A stretch of DNA of 64,000 nucleotides from JAFAMS01 sp049520515 (GTDB lineage Bacteria > Vulcanimicrobiota > Vulcanimicrobiia > Vulcanimicrobiales > Vulcanimicrobiaceae). Each line of letters starts with the position of its first letter. Positions within the stretch are counted from its first letter, which is position 1. The notes beneath the pieces are model-generated. The model did no database searches. It was not told where the DNA came from and was given only the letters and a program-made list of their open reading frames with translations. The stretch covers positions 124,001 to 188,000 of the forward strand of contig JBEKPS010000001.1 of assembly GCA_049520515.1 (NCBI GenBank), given 5' to 3'. A program made the position numbers and the translations under genes. Positions 8,731-16,570 of the stretch are shown piece by piece.

Positions 8731-9910
8731 TCGCTGCGCCGGGTTGCGGCTGATTGAGCTGCGCATCGAGCTGCAGCAGCGCCGACCGCATATTCGCTTG
8801 CGTGAGCATGACGCGCCCGAAGAGCACGGTATCATCGAGCGCAAACGCCTTGGCAACGTTTTGCGCAATCACGTCAGGCGACTGATTTGTCGCATCGAAA
8901 ACGACATTCGTCGTTGCGCCGTTCATCATCGCGATAAGACCGGGTGGTCCGTAACTCACGTAGACGAGCCGCGCGAAGGTCGTATCCAGCTGCTGCACGA
9001 GTTGCGTGACGTACTGGGGCGTGATTGCACTCGAGGCGACGTGGCGTCCGAGCGGAAGTCCGTAGCCTTGAATGTGCCGCATCACGTCGCCGGCGGCATC
9101 CAGGTTGCGTTGATCCTCGGCGAAGAGTGCGACCATCCCGGTGCGCATTTGCGGAAACGATCCGACGATATCGGCGACCTTTTCGTAGTTGCTGCGAACC
9201 TGGTCGAGCGCTTCGGGCGTAACGTCCTGCAGATTCCGATACATCTGCTTGTCGAGCATCATCTCTTCGCGGCCCTGCGGCCAAATGCGCCACGCATCGT
9301 TGTCGAGGACGTCCGCGATCACGAGCGAGCCTTTTCCGTCGCCGCTCAGCAATCGGCCGAACTCGATCTTGCAATCGATCAACAGCACGTCGCGGCGGCG
9401 CCAGGCGTGCCCCAACACTTCGAACACCATGCGCGCAATCTCGCCCATCGCCGCGATCTCGCCCGGATTTGCCACGCCGCGCGAGACGATTTCTTCGGGC
9501 TCGATCAGCGGATCGTGATTGGCGTCGTCTTTGATGAAAAACTCAAGGATGCGCGGCAGGAGCATCGTCCCGCGCGCGATGGCTTTCCGCTTCACGTACG
9601 AACCCGCCGCGACGCCGCGCACCACGACTTCGAGAGGAATCATCTGACAACGACGCACCAGAATCTCGTTCTCGTCGTCATCTTCGCCGCCGGAGATGTA
9701 GTGCGTGGGGAAACCGCACAGATTCAGCAGGCGAAAGACGCGAGCCGTCGTCTGCGCGGCCAGGCGGCCTTTGCCTTCGATCACGTTCCGCCGCGCACCG
9801 TCTCCAGCCGTGATGCTGTCCATGCTTTGCATGATGGCGATATCCGGTTGGTCCGGCGACTCGAAGAGCGCTTTGGTCTTGCCGCGTGTGATCTCCAGCC
9901 CTTTGTTCAT
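8723..9910 (-). CDS. purC: SAICAR synthetase fused to a degenerate PurE-like domain
   Basis: Residues 1-245 are PurC (SAICAR synthetase): I-T-R-G-K-T-K-A-L-F near the start, V-V-V-R-G-V-A-A-G-S-Y and L-I-D-C-K-I-E-F-G. Residues ~255-395 follow the AIR carboxylase (PurE) fold in the order seen in animal PAICS. The substrate-binding signatures are changed: the usual G-S-T-S-D is A-E-D-Q-R-N, the usual S-A-H-K/R-x-P is S-S-A-I-T-P (no histidine), and the A-G-R-S-N-G-L segment is S-Y-G-P-P-G-L. The second domain may therefore be structural or use a different chemistry. The start is ATG 9910, directly after the structured leader at 9911-10028; an upstream extension to 9967 would read through that leader. 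Confidence 0.9.
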   Translation of the reverse strand: MNKGLEITRGKTKALFESPDQPDIAIMQSMDSITAGDGARRNVIEGKGRLAAQTTARVFRLLNLCGFPTHYISGGEDDDENEILVRRCQMIPLEVVVRGVAAGSYVKRKAIARGTMLLPRILEFFIKDDANHDPLIEPEEIVSRGVANPGEIAAMGEIARMVFEVLGHAWRRRDVLLIDCKIEFGRLLSGDGKGSLVIADVLDNDAWRIWPQGREEMMLDKQMYRNLQDVTPEALDQVRSNYEKVADIVGSFPQMRTGMVALFAEDQRNLDAAGDVMRHIQGYGLPLGRHVASSAITPQYVTQLVQQLDTTFARLVYVSYGPPGLIAMMNGATTNVVFDATNQSPDVIAQNVAKAFALDDTVLFGRVMLTQANMRSALLQLDAQLNQPQPGAAIA

Positions 9911-10028
9911 TTTGAAGGCGCTCCGCCCCAGGCTCCGCGCCCCCCATGCTTCGCATGGGGCCCCCATGTCTCAGAGCCCATCATCATTATAGAAAATTGA
10001 ACATTCCCCGAAGGGGCTCTTAACAACA
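9911..10028 (-). promoter_or_regulatory. Structured leader motif, copy A, with internal -10 box
   Basis: On the minus strand this begins TGTTGTTA, then an outer stem AGAGCCC...GGGCTCT, an inner hairpin CCCC-TT-CGGGG, an AT-rich loop holding TATAAT (9986-9991), a hairpin CCCATGC-GAA-GCATGGG and a last hairpin GGCG-GAG-CGCC. The Shine-Dalgarno-like GGAG sits in that final hairpin, about 9 nt before the purC ATG. A second copy precedes the gene starting at 21040. The outer stem differs between copies but stays paired, which argues for a selected RNA structure. The TATAAT could also be a promoter reading into purC. Confidence 0.65.
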
Positions 10029-10029
10029 T

Positions 10030-11427
10030 CTACTTTTCTTTCACCATTTCAAGAATCTGGTTTGCGAGGTTTTCGGCGCGCTCAGCGGCATCTCCGACAT
10101 GCGTGCTCGGGTCGAGCCGCGAGCGAATCTCGGCGGGGTCGACATACTGCGAAATGGTTTCGTCGTCGGCCAGGTTGCGCGCCAGCGGGTTGACCTCGCC
10201 ACGTGCGATTGCGTCCCACGCCTGCATCGACACACGCCGAATCAATTCGTGCATCTCTTGACGATTCGCGCCGGCCTTGGCGGCCATCGTCATCACCGTT
10301 TCGGTTCCGGCGAAGGAACCGAACGTCCGCAAGTTTTGCGAGATGCGTCCCTCGTCGACACGCAGCCCCCGCGCGACGCGAAGCGCGAGGCCAACGATTT
10401 CGTCCGTACAGAGCAGCGCTTCCGGAAGAATCGTGCGGCGGTTGGCACTGTCGTCGAGCGTTCGTTCGAGCATGTTCGTCGCCGCATTTGCGAACGCGAC
10501 ATCGGCATAGGCCGGCAAGAGCCGCGCTAGCGAGCCGATCCGCTCGGAGAGAATTGGATTGCGCTTGAAGGGCATCGTCGAGCTGCCGACTTGGCGTTCG
10601 CCGAACGGCTCGAATACCTCGCCGATCGCAGGTGACGAGAGGACGCGGACGTCGAGCGCAAATTTCGAGAGCGACGCACCGAGACCGGCCAGCGCCGAGA
10701 GCAGCAAATAGTCGAGCTTGCGCGGATACGTTTGCGAGCTGACTTCGCTCGCGCGCAGATCGAAGGCGCTCAGGACTTCTTCTTCTTGTTGTCGCGCCGT
10801 GCGCGTGCCGCCGGCAAGAAGGTCCGAATAGGTGGCCGACGTTCCGACGGCGCCGCGGATGCCTTTGGCCGTCAGATTATCGCGCACGAAGTGCAAATGC
10901 GCACGATCGAGCAGCACGTCTTGCGCGTAGAGCGCCAATCGATACCCGACGGTCGTCGGTTCGGCAGGTTGCAAATGCGTGTAGCCCATACAGACCAGGC
11001 GCGACCAGCGCGCGACCTGCTCGGCGAAGACGAGTAAGAGCTGATCGATCGCGGGCAATATGACGTCCAGTGCTTTGCGCACGCGGAACATCTCGACGGT
11101 GTCCTCGATGTCCATCGAGGTCGCGCCGAGGTGAATCTTCCCGCCGCCAACGGTTGCCTGCGATGCAAAGACGCGGATTTCAGCCATCAGATCGTGGCCG
11201 ATCTCGCGCTCGATCGCGAGTGCTGCATCGATATCGATCTCGTTCGCGTGCGCTTTGATATCAGCGAGCTCTGCCTCGCTGACTAGGCCACTGCGCATCT
11301 GCGATTCGGCGAGCGCAACCCAGACGAGACGCCAGAGTCTCCGCCGCTCGGACTCGGCGAAGAGCTTCCGAAGCTCTTCGCGCCCGTAGCGCCATGCAAA
11401 GGGCGACGTGTACGATTCGTGGCTCAT
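10030..11427 (-). CDS. purB: Adenylosuccinate lyase
   Basis: Cleaves SAICAR to AICAR and adenylosuccinate to AMP, both releasing fumarate. The start ATG 11427 overlaps the holA stop as ATGA; a longer frame to 11631 lies inside holA. The product has 465 residues. The fumarase-superfamily signature is G-S-S-T-M-P-F-K-R-N-P near residue 290, and G-A-T-S-M-D-I-E-D-T near 95 corresponds to the substrate-binding T-S-x-D region. The next gene downstream is purC, which uses the adjacent enzyme step. Confidence 0.95.
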   Translation of the reverse strand: MSHESYTSPFAWRYGREELRKLFAESERRRLWRLVWVALAESQMRSGLVSEAELADIKAHANEIDIDAALAIEREIGHDLMAEIRVFASQATVGGGKIHLGATSMDIEDTVEMFRVRKALDVILPAIDQLLLVFAEQVARWSRLVCMGYTHLQPAEPTTVGYRLALYAQDVLLDRAHLHFVRDNLTAKGIRGAVGTSATYSDLLAGGTRTARQQEEEVLSAFDLRASEVSSQTYPRKLDYLLLSALAGLGASLSKFALDVRVLSSPAIGEVFEPFGERQVGSSTMPFKRNPILSERIGSLARLLPAYADVAFANAATNMLERTLDDSANRRTILPEALLCTDEIVGLALRVARGLRVDEGRISQNLRTFGSFAGTETVMTMAAKAGANRQEMHELIRRVSMQAWDAIARGEVNPLARNLADDETISQYVDPAEIRSRLDPSTHVGDAAERAENLANQILEMVKEK

Positions 11428-12386
11428 AGCTTTGCGGCTTCCGCAGTGACGAGCTCCACGACGGTGCGGGGATCGTCCGCTTGTCCGGTGACGATCATTT
11501 CGAATCCGCGTACGGCGAGATCGAATCCGCGACGTGCGCGCCGTTCGCCTAGCCGTCGCGCCAGCGGAGCCAGCTTTCCGGCACGCCAACGCACGCGCGG
11601 TTCGAGTTCCCCGCCGCGAACGACTTGCCAAATCAAATCGTACTCGGCTGCGAGGGCACTAAGCAATGGAATCGCCGCACTGCGCGAATCACGCTCAAAG
11701 AGCTCGGCTGCAATCGCGAGCGCGTCGCCGCCACGACCTTCAACGAGCGCGGCGGCGTATTGCCACGCTTTTGGCTCGACGGTCGTCAGCGTCTCGGCTT
11801 CGAGCTGCTCGAACGTAACCTTGGAGCCGAGAAGTGCAAGCTTTTCAAGATCGGTTCGCACCGACGCAAGATCCGCTTCGCTGGCCGCGAGCGTCGCAAC
11901 GACGCGCGGTTCGGCAGTAACTTTCAATTCTGCCAGCGTTTCCTCGATGAAGCGCACGCGCGCGTCGGCGTTCGGAGCCGTATCGATGCGCAGTGCGTTG
12001 CGGCCCGCCAATGTCGCAAAACTTTCCGGTTTCGCGCCGCGCCGCACGACGTCGAGATCTTCGAGGACGAGTGTGTTCCCTTCGGGGGCGTTTTTCGCGA
12101 TATCCCAAACGGTGCGGCGGTCGGCCGCACGCAGCGCGCCGAGGTCGCGCGCGACGATGACGCGTCGTTCTGCGAGAAACGGCATGCCTTGCACGGCGCC
12201 TTCGAGGCGCCCCGCGTCGAACGTTTCCGGCGTGAAAGTGTCGAGATTCAGGTCGCGTTCCGCGCCCGGAAGCAACTTGTCGACGATCGAATTGATCGCG
12301 CGCTCGGCCAGAAGACGCTCGCTGCCGTCAACGACGACCAGCGTCCCGATCTTTGGAGAGCGATCGACGAATTCGTAGTACTTAAT
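11424..12386 (-). CDS. holA: DNA polymerase III delta subunit (clamp loader)
   Basis: Opens the sliding clamp during replication. The ~320-residue product has the delta-subunit pattern: V-V-V-D-G-S-E-R-L-L-A-E near the start, V-Q-G-M-P-F-L-A-E-R-R-V-I-V-A-R-D, and the helical C-terminal collar. There is no ATG, GTG or TTG close to the conserved start. The ATT at 12386 overlaps the mtnA stop and has GAGG 4 nt upstream; a CTG at 12395 is an alternative. The longer frame to 12683 lies inside mtnA and is not credible. It is followed by purB with an ATGA overlap, so replication and purine genes share a transcript. Confidence 0.85.
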   Translation of the reverse strand: MKYYEFVDRSPKIGTLVVVDGSERLLAERAINSIVDKLLPGAERDLNLDTFTPETFDAGRLEGAVQGMPFLAERRVIVARDLGALRAADRRTVWDIAKNAPEGNTLVLEDLDVVRRGAKPESFATLAGRNALRIDTAPNADARVRFIEETLAELKVTAEPRVVATLAASEADLASVRTDLEKLALLGSKVTFEQLEAETLTTVEPKAWQYAAALVEGRGGDALAIAAELFERDSRSAAIPLLSALAAEYDLIWQVVRGGELEPRVRWRAGKLAPLARRLGERRARRGFDLAVRGFEMIVTGQADDPRTVVELVTAEAAKL

Positions 12387-13422
12387 GGCGCCTCGCAGCC
12401 AAAAAGTTCGGGCGCGTTTCCAAATCCGGAATGGTCTCGAAATACGGCGGCCGGAGGATGCCGTATTCGGTGATAAAGGCCGTAACGAGTCGTCCTGGCG
12501 TGACATCGAAGGCGGGGTTGTAAACCCGATCTTCTTCCGCGATGCGGACTTCTTCCGCACGCCGCTCTTCGATCGGAATCCCCTCGCCGGATGCGAGCGA
12601 GAAATCGAACGTCGAACGCGGCGCAGCGACGTAAAATGGAATCCCGTGATGCGCGGCCGCAATTGCGTGCGCATACGTCCCAATTTTGTTGGCGACGTCG
12701 CCGTTGCGCGCGATACGATCGGCGCCGACGATGACGAGCGCGATATCTTTTTGCTGCATCGTGATCGCGGCGGCGCTATCGACGATCAAGGTCGCGGGAA
12801 CGCCGGCTTGACCGAGCTCGTACATCGTCAGGCGTGCGCCTTGCAGCAGCGGCCGCGTCTCGCTGGCGAAAACGGCAATCGACTTGCCGCTGCGATAGGC
12901 GGCAATGATCGCGCCCAGTGCCGTCCCGCCACCGGCCGTTGCGAGTGCTCCCGTGTTGCAGTGCGTGAGCACGTTGCCGCGGTTTGGGAACAGCTCGATC
13001 GCCGACTCGCCGATGAGCCGGTCGATCTCGATCTGCTCGTCGTGAATCGTGCGCGCTTCAGCAAGATAGTCGCCGTCCGCACGTGCTCGTACGCGGTCGA
13101 CCGCCCAGGCGAGATTCACTGCGGTCGGACGGGCCTCGCGAATGCGCGCGAAGGCGAGTTCGAGGTCGGTTCCCCTCAGCTGTTGTGCTGCGAGTGCGCA
13201 GCCGTACGCACCGAAAACGCCGATTGCCGGTGCGCCGCGGACGCCAAGCGTCGCAATCGCATCAACCACTTCGTCGACGCTGCGCGCTTTGAGCACGACG
13301 AACTCGCGCGGAAGTGCGCGTTGATCGATGAATTCAATTCCATCCCCGTCCCAAGCGACGGGAACGTCGGAGGTTAGGCCCTTACGGGCTGCGGCGCGTT
13401 CGCCGTGTAGCAGGTGCGGCAA
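12382..13422 (-). CDS. mtnA: S-methyl-5-thioribose-1-phosphate isomerase (MtnA family)
   Basis: Isomerises methylthioribose-1-phosphate in methionine salvage. Family motifs are R-G-A-P-A-I-G-V, T-H-C-N-T-G-A-L-A-T (catalytic cysteine) and G-A-D-R-I-A-R-N-G-D-V-A-N-K-I-G-T-Y (catalytic aspartate). The start is uncertain: TTG 13422 overlaps the end of the zinc-ribbon gene by 49 bp, and the family-conserved region begins about 20 residues later, where there is no standard start codon. The same fold includes ribose-1,5-bisphosphate isomerases and eIF2B-like proteins, but the C-N-T-G-A-L-A-T form favours MtnA. Confidence 0.88.
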   Translation of the reverse strand: MPHLLHGERAAARKGLTSDVPVAWDGDGIEFIDQRALPREFVVLKARSVDEVVDAIATLGVRGAPAIGVFGAYGCALAAQQLRGTDLELAFARIREARPTAVNLAWAVDRVRARADGDYLAEARTIHDEQIEIDRLIGESAIELFPNRGNVLTHCNTGALATAGGGTALGAIIAAYRSGKSIAVFASETRPLLQGARLTMYELGQAGVPATLIVDSAAAITMQQKDIALVIVGADRIARNGDVANKIGTYAHAIAAAHHGIPFYVAAPRSTFDFSLASGEGIPIEERRAEEVRIAEEDRVYNPAFDVTPGRLVTAFITEYGILRPPYFETIPDLETRPNFLAARRH

Positions 13423-13679
13423 TAGACCGGACGATCACCCCGTGGTTTGAATGGTACGGTCGTATTAATTCCGCACGAGGCGCACACCGCCTCGAACATC
13501 TCGCGGGGCCCACCGCCTCCGGTGCCGCCCTGCGCTCGCTGAGCCTTCCTCGCGCTTCGGCAATCTCTGCAACGCTGGGGCTCGTTCTCGAATCCCTTTT
13601 CGACGTAGAATTGCTGTTCCCGAACCGTGAACGTGAAATTGACTCCACAGTCCTTACACGCGATGCTTTTGTCTTCCAC
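13374..13679 (-). CDS. Double zinc-ribbon protein (zf-trcl type)
   Basis: A 101-residue protein with two zinc-binding modules. Residues 8-40 read C-K-D-C-G...F-T...E-Q-Q-F-Y...K-G-F...P-x-R-C-x-x-C-R, the probable zinc-ribbon family found in many bacteria. The second module is C-A-S-C-G...V-P-F-K-P...R-P-V-Y-C-R-T-C-Y. A glycine-rich linker joins them. The GTG at 13679 has GGAGG 5 nt upstream and gives the usual family start (V-E-D-K-S-I-A-C-K-D-C); a TTG at 13730 adds 17 unconserved residues. The molecular role is unknown; such ribbons often bind nucleic acid or metal. Confidence 0.85.
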   Translation of the reverse strand: MEDKSIACKDCGVNFTFTVREQQFYVEKGFENEPQRCRDCRSARKAQRAQGGTGGGGPREMFEAVCASCGINTTVPFKPRGDRPVYCRTCYTANAPQPVRA

Positions 13680-13825
13680 CAGAACCTCCCGGACCGCCGA
13701 GTTGCCGCCGCTTTTCCCCTGTCCGGGCAAAAGATAGGACCCCCGGTTTCATACCGTAGGCAAGCAGTATAAGCGAGGTCCCAGCTATTGGGAAGCCCCC
13801 CAGACAGGCAAGCCTTTTCGGCGGC

Positions 13826-14293
13826 CTATGGGGCGGGAAGGGCCAGGAGCGTAGCGGCGGCCACGGCCGCCTCGAAACCCTTATCGCCCCGCTGCGGGTC
13901 GGCGCGCTCTTCGGCCTGGGCACGCGTATTGGTCGTGAGAATCCCGAAGCCGATCGGCTTTCCCGCCGCGAGCTGGACGTCCATGATGCCGCGCGCGCAC
14001 TCGCCGGCGACGTAGTCGAAGTGCGGCGTCTCGCCGCGGATCACGACGCCAAGCGCGACACAGGCATCGAAGCCGCGCTCGAACGCGAGTTTTGCAGCGA
14101 GCGGAATCTCGAAGCAGCCGGGGACGTCGTACGTCACGACGTCGCTTGCCGGAACGCCGCATGCCTCGAGCGCGCGCTGCGCGCCACCCTCGAGCTGCGC
14201 GGCCAGATCATCGTAGAATCGCGCCACGAGTAGCGCGATTCGTTTCCCCGCGATCTGCGGCAACGTTTTCTCGTTGCGTTCCTCAATCTTCAC
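13826..14293 (-). CDS. ribH: 6,7-dimethyl-8-ribityllumazine synthase
   Basis: Condenses the RibA/D product with dihydroxybutanone phosphate to lumazine, the penultimate riboflavin step. The 155 residues are normal length. Motifs: A-L-L-V-A-R-F-Y-D-D, V-P-G-C-F-E-I-P, L-G-V-V-I-R-G-E-T-P-H-F-D-Y-V and G-I-L-T-T-N-T-x-x-Q-A. The GTG start overlaps the ribBA stop as GTGA. It is the last gene of the riboflavin block, followed by about 145 bp without genes before the zinc-ribbon gene. Confidence 0.96.
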   Translation of the reverse strand: MKIEERNEKTLPQIAGKRIALLVARFYDDLAAQLEGGAQRALEACGVPASDVVTYDVPGCFEIPLAAKLAFERGFDACVALGVVIRGETPHFDYVAGECARGIMDVQLAAGKPIGFGILTTNTRAQAEERADPQRGDKGFEAAVAAATLLALPAP

Positions 14294-15699
14294 GCGCTGA
14301 AGACGTGGCCCATCTTCTCGCGCTTTGTATCGAGGTAACGCGCGTTGAATTCGGTCGGCTCGGTCATGAGCGGGATCCACTCAACGATGCGCAAGCCGTA
14401 GCCTTCGAGGCCGGCGATTTTCTTCGGATTATTGGTGAGCAGTTTCATCTCACGCACGCCAAGATCGTTGAGGATCTGCGAGCCGATGCCGTAATCGCGC
14501 TTATCAACCGGAAGTCCGAGTGCGATATTCGCCTCGACTGTATCGGCGCCGCCGTCCTGGAGTGCGTACGCGCGCAGCTTGTTGGATAGCCCAATCCCGC
14601 GACCTTCCTGGTGCAGATAGAGAAAGACGCCGCGACCCGCTTCCGCAATTTTTTCGAGTGCGGCATCGCGCTGCGCACCGCAATCGCAGCGGATCGAGTG
14701 CAAGGCATCGCCGGTCAGGCACTCGGAATGCACGCGTACCAGAATGTCTTTTCCGTCGCCGATCTCGCCCATAACGAGCGCAACATGCGCGACTCCATCG
14801 ATTTTGCTTTCGTACGCGTTTCCGCGAAAGACGCCAAAGGGCGTCGGCAAATCGAACTCCGCAATCCGCGACACCAGTTTTTCGGTGCGCAAACGGTAGG
14901 CGATGAGATCTTTGACGGTGATCAGCTTGAGGTTGTGCTTCTTCGCGAATTCTCGCAAGCGTGGAAGCCGCATCATCGAGCCGTCATCGTCCATGATTTC
15001 GCAGATGACGCCGGCCGGATATAAATTCGCAAGCCGCGCAAGATCGACGCCGGCTTCGGTTTGCCCGGCGCGCACCAGCACGCCGCCGTCGCGTGCACGC
15101 AACGGAAAGGTATGACCGGGGCGCAAGAAATCGGTCGAACGCGAGGTTGGATCGAGCAAGGCTTGAATCGTGGCCGCGCGATCTTGCGCAGAGATTCCGG
15201 TTGTCGTGCGTCCGCGCGCTTCGACGGAAACCGAGAACGCCGTTTCGTGCAGCGATGAATTCTCGCGCACCATGGGCGGAATGTGCAACTCGTCCAGGCG
15301 CTCGCCGAGCATCGGGACGCAGATCAACCCGCCGCCTTCTTTGCGCATGAAGTTGATCGCCTCGGCGCTCACCAGCTGCGCAGCCATGACGAGATCGCCT
15401 TCGTTCTCGCGATCCTCGTCGTCGAGGACGACGATCATCTTGCCGGCGCGGATGTCCGCGATCGCCGATTCGATCGAATCGAACGGGCTAGGCGCGTCCA
15501 TATCGGAGCGCAAGCGCTCGGCCAGAGCCGGCAAGACGGCCGAAAGCCGGCGAGCTGAATCGAGCGTCGGCGAGCGGCGCCCGGCGCGCAACAGCGAGAT
15601 GGCGGCCTCGGTCAGACCGCTCCGTTCAGCCAGCTCGGCGGCCGTCAGTCCGTCCGCCTTCATGGCCTCGTTCAGATCTTCTGCGAAAACTTGCCCCAC
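14290..15699 (-). CDS. ribBA: RibBA with an N-terminal XRE-type helix-turn-helix
   Basis: Bifunctional: RibB makes dihydroxybutanone phosphate (D-D-E-D-R-E-N-E-G-D-L near residue 93), and RibA is GTP cyclohydrolase II (zinc motif G-D-A-L-H-S-I-R-C-D-C-G, then H-Q-E-G-R-G-I-G-L). Residues ~1-66 add a domain not normal for RibBA: L-T-A-A-E-L-A-E-R-S-G-L-T-E-A-A-I-S-L-L-R-A-G-R-R-S-P is a textbook XRE helix-turn-helix. The GTG at 15699 is exactly where a transcript from the TTGACA/TAGCCT promoter should begin, and a palindrome covers the -35 box. I infer autoregulation by the fused domain. The plain RibB start would be ATG near residue 67. Confidence 0.93.
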   Translation of the reverse strand: MGQVFAEDLNEAMKADGLTAAELAERSGLTEAAISLLRAGRRSPTLDSARRLSAVLPALAERLRSDMDAPSPFDSIESAIADIRAGKMIVVLDDEDRENEGDLVMAAQLVSAEAINFMRKEGGGLICVPMLGERLDELHIPPMVRENSSLHETAFSVSVEARGRTTTGISAQDRAATIQALLDPTSRSTDFLRPGHTFPLRARDGGVLVRAGQTEAGVDLARLANLYPAGVICEIMDDDGSMMRLPRLREFAKKHNLKLITVKDLIAYRLRTEKLVSRIAEFDLPTPFGVFRGNAYESKIDGVAHVALVMGEIGDGKDILVRVHSECLTGDALHSIRCDCGAQRDAALEKIAEAGRGVFLYLHQEGRGIGLSNKLRAYALQDGGADTVEANIALGLPVDKRDYGIGSQILNDLGVREMKLLTNNPKKIAGLEGYGLRIVEWIPLMTEPTEFNARYLDTKREKMGHVFSA

Positions 15700-15737
15700 A
15701 AGCCCAGGCTAGACCCGGACTTAACAGTTGTCAAGTC
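15700..15737 (-). promoter_or_regulatory. ribBA promoter with palindromic operator; start codon at +1
   Basis: Minus strand: -35 TTGACA (15729-15734), 17-bp spacer, -10 TAGCCT (15706-15711), then six bases to the GTG at 15699. A palindrome with arms GACTTGACA and TGTTAAGTC (one mismatch, 2-bp centre, 15718-15737) covers the -35 box. No Shine-Dalgarno sequence is present, so the mRNA is predicted to be leaderless. The -35 is perfect, the -10 only half matches consensus. No FMN riboswitch is seen, so control is likely by the DNA-binding domain. Confidence 0.65.
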
Positions 15738-15794
15738 ACGTGGACTTGTCGCACATAGCTAGATAGCTGAAGACTCGGCGGCGATGCCTCCCCA

Positions 15795-15862
15795 TTGTCA
15801 TCCCGAGCGAAGTCGAGCCTCCGTTGTCATCCCGAGCGAAGCCTGTGCCCCGCAGGGTATCG
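15795..15862. repeat. Intergenic repeat, two forward copies
   Basis: Two direct copies of TTGTCATCCCGAGCGAAG (15795-15812 and 15824-15841), each followed by diverging text (TCGAG; then CCTGTGCCCCGCAGGG...TCGAGGGACA). A third copy lies in opposite orientation at 16773-16800. Short intergenic repeats of this kind are common in some bacterial genomes and are often mis-called as small proteins. Confidence 0.8.
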
Positions 15863-15910
15863 AGGGACAGCGAGACGGCCCGCGGCTTACGAGCAGCCGA
15901 CGCGCCAAGT

Positions 15911-16084
15911 CTAACGGTCGATCCTAGCACGGTCACCGTGCCGGTACCCGTCCCACTTTTCGCCTCTTGCGTTGCGCCATGTTTGGCCATTGCGTCTTGC
16001 TCTTATGTAGTAGATCAGGCACCAAATCTGAACGAGCACGTAGAGCAGCAAATAGACTGCCGCAGCTGTTGGAAAACCGCTCAC
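15911..16084 (-). CDS. Small membrane protein (paralogue of 16571-16756)
   Basis: 57 residues from GTG 16084: an N-terminal hydrophobic helix (A-A-A-V-Y-L-L-L-Y-V-L-V-Q-I-W-C-L-I-Y-Y) followed by R-A-R-R-N-G-Q-T-W-R-N-A-R-G-E-K-W-D-G-Y-R. The neighbour at 16571-16756 has the same plan: a membrane helix, then T-W-R-D-D-R-G-E-E-W-D-G-N-R-Y. The shared T-W-R-x-x-R-G-E-x-W-D-G motif supports both as real genes. The reading frame ends in TAG at 15911. Function unknown. Confidence 0.6.
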   Translation of the reverse strand: MSGFPTAAAVYLLLYVLVQIWCLIYYIRARRNGQTWRNARGEKWDGYRHGDRARIDR

Positions 16085-16117
16085 TCGGCGTCTTTCACGT
16101 TATCGCATCCGCGCCGG

Positions 16118-16540
16118 CTAAACGAGAGAAAGCGCCTTAGCGAGATGCTTGGGCAAATACGCGCCGAACCGCACGCGTCGCGCGCCTTCCAAGAAAACGT
16201 CGTACGAACCCTGATCGAGCCACTTGCTATCTTTGCCGTCGGGGGTATGGATAAGCAGTGACTGATATGGGGCTTCTTTCAATTGAGAATCGCGCGGTGG
16301 TATACCTGAACCGCCGCTCATAACAGCGCGCACGTCACGCGCGCGCTTTCGCTCAAAGTTGACGCTCAGCGGCTCGTCTGTCACGTCCAGATGCCCAGCA
16401 GACGCGATCGGCTCGTCATCTTGGAGCGCTAAGCGCAAGTGCGATGGTTCGACGAACTCACTACCAGCATCGAACGCATGGGTAACCGCCTTGCGCATAA
16501 CGGTCATAAGCTCGCGCGACAACACGATTTGACTTGGCAT
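16118..16540 (-). CDS. Stand-alone Clp N-domain-like protein
   Basis: A 140-residue product. Residues 1-45 (M-P-S-Q-I-V-L-S-R-E-L-M-T-V-M-R-K-A, then F-V-E-P-S-H-L-R-L-A-L-Q-D-D) resemble half of a Clp N-terminal repeat, the substrate or adaptor-binding domain of ClpA/ClpC, but there is no AAA+ motor. The C-terminal half is unlike anything I recognise. It lies between two paralogous small membrane proteins in the insert that splits the riboflavin genes. It may be an adaptor; this is inference from the N-terminal pattern only. Confidence 0.55.
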   Translation of the reverse strand: MPSQIVLSRELMTVMRKAVTHAFDAGSEFVEPSHLRLALQDDEPIASAGHLDVTDEPLSVNFERKRARDVRAVMSGGSGIPPRDSQLKEAPYQSLLIHTPDGKDSKWLDQGSYDVFLEGARRVRFGAYLPKHLAKALSLV

Positions 16541-16570
16541 CCCTAAGTCGGAGGGTTCGGCATCGGTGCC

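Noticed and set aside
9911..9967. N-terminal extension of purC
   Set aside because: Reads through the conserved leader hairpins; the PurC family starts at 9910.
15736..15990. 84-residue coding frame over the repeats
   Set aside because: It is made of repeat translation (S-L-G-M-T type text) and overlaps a better-supported small gene.
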